DNA of 9,210 bases, taken from NCBI GenBank assembly GCA_035286585.1, contig DATEDC010000157.1, positions 1 to 9,210 on the forward strand, written 5' to 3'. The stretch comes from DSOS01 sp035286585. GTDB taxonomy: Bacteria; Chloroflexota; Anaerolineae; Anaerolineales; UBA4823. The position numbers were made by a program, and so were the translations under genes. Each line of letters begins with the position of its first letter. The stretch's first letter is position 1. The notes below the pieces were generated by a model that made no database searches, was not told the DNA's origin, and saw nothing but the letters and a program-made list of their open reading frames with translations. Shown here piece by piece: positions 6,950-9,210 of this stretch.

Positions 6950-7342
6950 TCATGTTTTGTTTTTCCTCCCTTTTGCTGCTGCTCTCCACAGGTTTTCCTC
7001 CACCCGAAACTTCACAATTTCGCCGATCAGGTCATAAGGAATAGGTTTATCCAGCGGAAATTGTACGGTGCCTTTGCCTCCCTTATAAGCGGCGAGCACA
7101 TTTTTGAATTTTTCGATCCCCCTGGGTGCAGGATATAAGCTAATATGTTTTTTATAGGCAGCAAAATACACCAAATTGCCCTTGAGCGTGAAGGTCGGTA
7201 TTTGATAACTGATTCTCTCTTCCGCCTCAGGCGCGGCATTTCTAATCGTCAATCTGGTCTTTTCCAAAATCTCCTGCACCTCTTTTGGAAAACCGGCGAT
7301 ATATTCATCGATGTTTTTGGGTGTTGTTTTGTCGGTTGGCAT
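6950..7342 (-). CDS. DUF1801 (YdhG-like) protein
   Basis: The 130-residue protein belongs to the DUF1801 family (PF08818). Typical features are the opening IDEYIAGFPKEVQEILEKTRLTIRNAAPEAEERISYQIPTF, then LVYFAAYKKHISLYP, and the conserved strand GKGTVQFPLDKPIPYDLIGEIVKFRVEEN near the end; the tail is Lys/Arg-rich. Bacillus subtilis YdhG (Fra) of the broader family is a frataxin-like iron chaperone, but this subgroup is distinct enough that an iron role is only a possibility. No signal peptide is seen. The base composition is visibly more AT-rich than the dehydrogenase operon, as for transferred genes. The ATG at 7342 lacks a clear ribosome binding site. It is the first gene after the attC-like site, 47 nt away, and precedes the OmdA gene. 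Confidence 0.85.
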   Translation of the reverse strand: MPTDKTTPKNIDEYIAGFPKEVQEILEKTRLTIRNAAPEAEERISYQIPTFTLKGNLVYFAAYKKHISLYPAPRGIEKFKNVLAAYKGGKGTVQFPLDKPIPYDLIGEIVKFRVEENLWRAAAKGRKNKT

Positions 7343-7389
7343 GCTATTTCGTTTGTCAAAGTTTCTGTTAAATTTACAGCATCTATATC

Positions 7390-7459
7390 GCCCAACGGCC
7401 AGCGTCAGCCGCGCGCCGAAGGAAAGCGGGGACTAGACGGCTGCACGCACGAGTTAGGC
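7390..7459 (-). mobile_element. attC-like integron recombination site
   Basis: The 70 bp are bounded by a perfect pair of attC core boxes. Read on the minus strand, R'' is GCCTAAC (7459-7453, matching RYYYAAC) and R' is GTTGGGC (7396-7390, matching GTTRRRY). Inside, a second imperfect inverted repeat (7402-7411 against 7438-7448) pairs ten bases with one unpaired base at 7444, and 4-5 nt spacers separate it from the outer boxes. The central loop is about 26 nt. The bulged base lies on the L'' side only when read on the minus strand, which is the orientation expected for a site at the 3' end of the methyltransferase gene (stop at 7490). No integrase or second attC is seen in the window. A chance hairpin is unlikely given four matching elements, but a non-integron dispersed repeat that mimics attC is possible. 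Confidence 0.62.
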
Positions 7460-7489
7460 AGGATACGGCCTCATCACTGATACTCCGGG

Positions 7490-8293
7490 CTATTGCTGCT
7501 TTCTCGCGATGAACACAATGACATCATGCTCAGCGGTGGCCTCTGCCTGCGTGTAACCCCCTTGAATGGCTTCGATCTCAAAGCCGGCTTGTTCCAGCAT
7601 CTGGCGTAACTCGTGATGGAAATAGATGTTCTCGTAAAGTGTGTATACCTCATCGGCTATCGGCTGCCCCTCGCGCCACAACACTGTGCGCATCTGGCGG
7701 GTGATCCGTTGTTCAAGTGGATCGAACGCCGCGGGGCGGTAAAATAGCTCGTAATCCGATCCATCGCTCGGCGGTGTTTTTCCAATCGAATCCGGCCATG
7801 GTTTGGGCAACAGGGTCCATGACTCTTTTAGCCACAATTGCCACTCCTTGGCAATGCCATAAGGCATGTGATTGTCCAGCAGCAGCACGCCACCGGGGTT
7901 CAGATGCTGGTAGAAGCGCTGCAGCGCAACAAAATCCTGCTGGCGGCTGACTCCTATCCCAAATGCGCCGCAGACAACGATGGTCTGATAAGTGCGCGGC
8001 AGGTCAAGCTCGTGTAGAGCTTGCTGATATAGATTTGCCTGCAAACCCTCGTTCTCCGCTTTTTCCTGGCAAAGGGTGAGCATATCTGGCGATACGTCAC
8101 AGCCATCAACATCCAGACCTGCCCGCAAAAAGGGGATGAGCAAGCGACCAGTTCCACAACCGGCATCCAGCGCTGGTTGCCCATAGCGTTCTACCTGTTT
8201 CTGAAAATAGTCGATCTCTGGTCCATCCGTGTTGTGCTCAGCCCAGTACCTTGCCACCAGCCCATAGTGCCATGTTTGCGGTCTATCACTCAT
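7490..8293 (-). CDS. Class I SAM-dependent methyltransferase
   Basis: The 267-residue protein has a Rossmann-type methyltransferase core. Motif I is ALDAGCGTGRLL at 41-52, the acidic residue that holds the SAM ribose is Asp66 in VDGCDVSPDM, and the strand after motif II is TIVVCGAFGIGVS at about 104-116, followed by LNPGGVLLLDNH at 131-142. The C-terminal part (about 145-245) contains Trp- and Tyr-rich segments and a helix EMLEQAGF-like (RQMLEQAGFEIEAIQGGY), typical of small-molecule methyltransferases. The substrate cannot be predicted. No membrane segment or signal peptide is present. The ATG at 8293 has GAGGAG 11 nt upstream, rather far. The attC-like site lies 30 bp beyond its stop codon on the same strand, as for a gene in an integron cassette. 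Confidence 0.85.
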   Translation of the reverse strand: MSDRPQTWHYGLVARYWAEHNTDGPEIDYFQKQVERYGQPALDAGCGTGRLLIPFLRAGLDVDGCDVSPDMLTLCQEKAENEGLQANLYQQALHELDLPRTYQTIVVCGAFGIGVSRQQDFVALQRFYQHLNPGGVLLLDNHMPYGIAKEWQLWLKESWTLLPKPWPDSIGKTPPSDGSDYELFYRPAAFDPLEQRITRQMRTVLWREGQPIADEVYTLYENIYFHHELRQMLEQAGFEIEAIQGGYTQAEATAEHDVIVFIARKQQ

Positions 8294-8390
8294 GAGTGGC
8301 TATGCTCCTCATACCCAAATTCTGCCAGCTACGAACTCGGTTCAGTGTTATTCCGCCGTAGGGCGCAATGCTTCAGTACCGCCCAATCAG

Positions 8391-8420
8391 GAAATCCGCG
8401 TGCATCTGTGTCCATCTGTG
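8391..8420. repeat. Three-unit 10-bp tandem repeat
   Basis: Three consecutive 10-mers are seen on the plus strand: GAAATCCGCG, TGCATCTGTG and TCCATCTGTG. The last two differ at one base, and the first is degenerate. On the minus strand the motif reads CACAGATGGA followed by CACAGATGCA. The tract lies 2 bp beyond the stop codon of the Fe-S oxidoreductase gene. It resembles the 'CCACAGATGGACACAGATG' type dispersed repeat that I recall from intergenic regions of many environmental bacteria, but I cannot check copy number here. The remaining gap 8294-8390 holds no other feature that I can support. Confidence 0.55.
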
Positions 8421-8422
8421 GC

Positions 8423-9210
8423 TTATTCAGCCAGCGCCCGGGCTACAATCTCAGCGATATCCAGCACTTCCATCTCGGAACCGGTGTCCTTCCGTGCGTC
8501 GCTGAGCATCACCATGCAGAACGGGCAGCCCACCGCCAGGGTATCCGCCCCGCTCGCCTGGGCTTCCTTGAAGCGGTTCAGGCTGACGCGCTCGTCCCCA
8601 TGCTCCTCTTCCTTCCACATCTGCGCCCCGCCAGCCCCGCAGCAGAAGGACTTCTTGCCGTGGCGCGGCATCTCCACCAGCTCCGCCTGGGCAACCTGCA
8701 GCGCCAGGCGGGGATCGACCAGGATTTCGTTTTGCCGCCCCAGGTAACACGGGTCGTGGAGGGTGATTTTTCCGCTGGCCTCGCTTTGCAGCTTGAGGCG
8801 ACCCGCCCCCACCAGCTCGTTGATCAACTGTGAATGGTGGATCACATCGTAGCTGCCGCCGAAGGCGGGATATTCGTTCTTGATCGTGTGCAGGCAGTGC
8901 GGGCAGGTGGTGACGATGCGCCGCGGCTTCACCTCGTCGAGCAGCTCCACGTTTGCAGATGCCATCTCGTGGAAAAGGTATTCGTTCCCCGCCCGGCGGG
9001 CCGAATCCCCCGTGCACTGCTCCATCTCGCCCAGCACGGCGTAGCTCACCCCGGCAGCGTTCAAAATTCTGGCGAATGCCTGGGCGGCCTTCTGGGCGCG
9101 GGCGTCCGTCGCCGGGGCGCAGCCCACCCACCACAGGATCTCGGGCTCGGGCGTTTCGTTGATCGTAGGAACCTGCAGCCCTTCGGCCCATTTCATCCGC
9201 TCGGTAGGGG
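8423..9210 (-). CDS. Fe-S oxidoreductase with two CCG domains (HdrD/FadF/EtfD-like), C-terminal part
   Basis: Only the C-terminal part is in the window; the frame stays open to the edge and ER-MKWAEGLQVP continues a family segment that normally precedes the CCG domains, so Met at 9196 is probably internal. Numbering from that Met, the first cysteine-rich domain has Cys26 (VGCAP), Cys61 (EQCTGD) and Cys98/Cys101 (TTCPHC); the second has Cys150 (HDPCYLGR), Cys185/Cys186 (FCCGAGG) and Cys224/Cys227 (GCPFC). Such CCG domains bind unusual iron-sulfur clusters and pass electrons. In full-length relatives (B. subtilis FadF/YwjF, mycobacterial EtfD) an N-terminal membrane part and a two-[4Fe-4S] ferredoxin part come first, and the protein moves electrons from ETF to quinone. 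GlcF/LldE-type or heterodisulfide reductase-like roles are alternatives. The first domain has one Cys where a CC pair is usual, which is normal in this subgroup. Confidence 0.85.
   Translation of the reverse strand, partial: PTERMKWAEGLQVPTINETPEPEILWWVGCAPATDARAQKAAQAFARILNAAGVSYAVLGEMEQCTGDSARRAGNEYLFHEMASANVELLDEVKPRRIVTTCPHCLHTIKNEYPAFGGSYDVIHHSQLINELVGAGRLKLQSEASGKITLHDPCYLGRQNEILVDPRLALQVAQAELVEMPRHGKKSFCCGAGGAQMWKEEEHGDERVSLNRFKEAQASGADTLAVGCPFCMVMLSDARKDTGSEMEVLDIAEIVARALAE

Noticed and set aside
7354..7359. Perfect TTGACA on the minus strand just before the DUF1801 start.
   Set aside because: The matching -10 position (about 7331-7336) reads ACCGAC and lies inside the gene, so it is probably a chance match.

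Overview
The window carries a bacterial, moderately GC-rich stretch in which every supported gene lies on the minus strand, so transcription runs from right to left. Gene content (a fused E1 alpha/beta 2-oxoacid dehydrogenase subunit, a long-type CCG-domain Fe-S oxidoreductase, a DUF433/DUF5615 pair) fits an environmental Chloroflexota (Anaerolineae-like) genome. That placement is an inference from gene style, not from a marker gene.

Layout in the direction of transcription. (1) 9210-8423: the C-terminal part of a membrane-type Fe-S oxidoreductase of the HdrD/FadF/EtfD kind, cut by the window edge, followed by a small 10-bp tandem repeat. (2) 8293-5618: an accessory stretch holding a class I SAM methyltransferase, a 70-bp attC-like integron recombination site, a DUF1801 protein, a YdeI/OmpD-associated protein, and a DUF433 antitoxin with a DUF5615 PIN-like toxin. 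(3) 5480-297: a compact three-gene operon for a complete 2-oxoacid dehydrogenase complex in the order E1 (alpha and beta fused), E2 (lipoyl acyltransferase), E3 (dihydrolipoamide dehydrogenase), with 31-32 bp gaps and good ribosome binding sites. (4) 122-1: the first 40 codons of what looks like a primary sigma factor (region 1.1), with its own extended -10 promoter just after the E3 gene.

The E1-E2-E3 set can carry out the whole oxidative decarboxylation of a 2-oxoacid to acyl-CoA and NADH. Branched-chain 2-oxoacids are the best guess for substrate, but pyruvate cannot be excluded. If the Fe-S oxidoreductase on the right is an ETF:quinone-type enzyme, it would serve the next step (acyl-CoA dehydrogenase electrons to quinone), so two catabolic loci may flank the accessory stretch. 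The points most worth a second look are the swapped Asp/Asn metal-ligand pair in the E1 thiamine diphosphate motif, the lone attC-like site in the orientation of the methyltransferase gene, and the separate DUF1801 and OmdA-type genes that elsewhere occur fused. I see no CRISPR array, rRNA, tRNA, transposase or integrase here, and no convincing evidence of a wholly new system.
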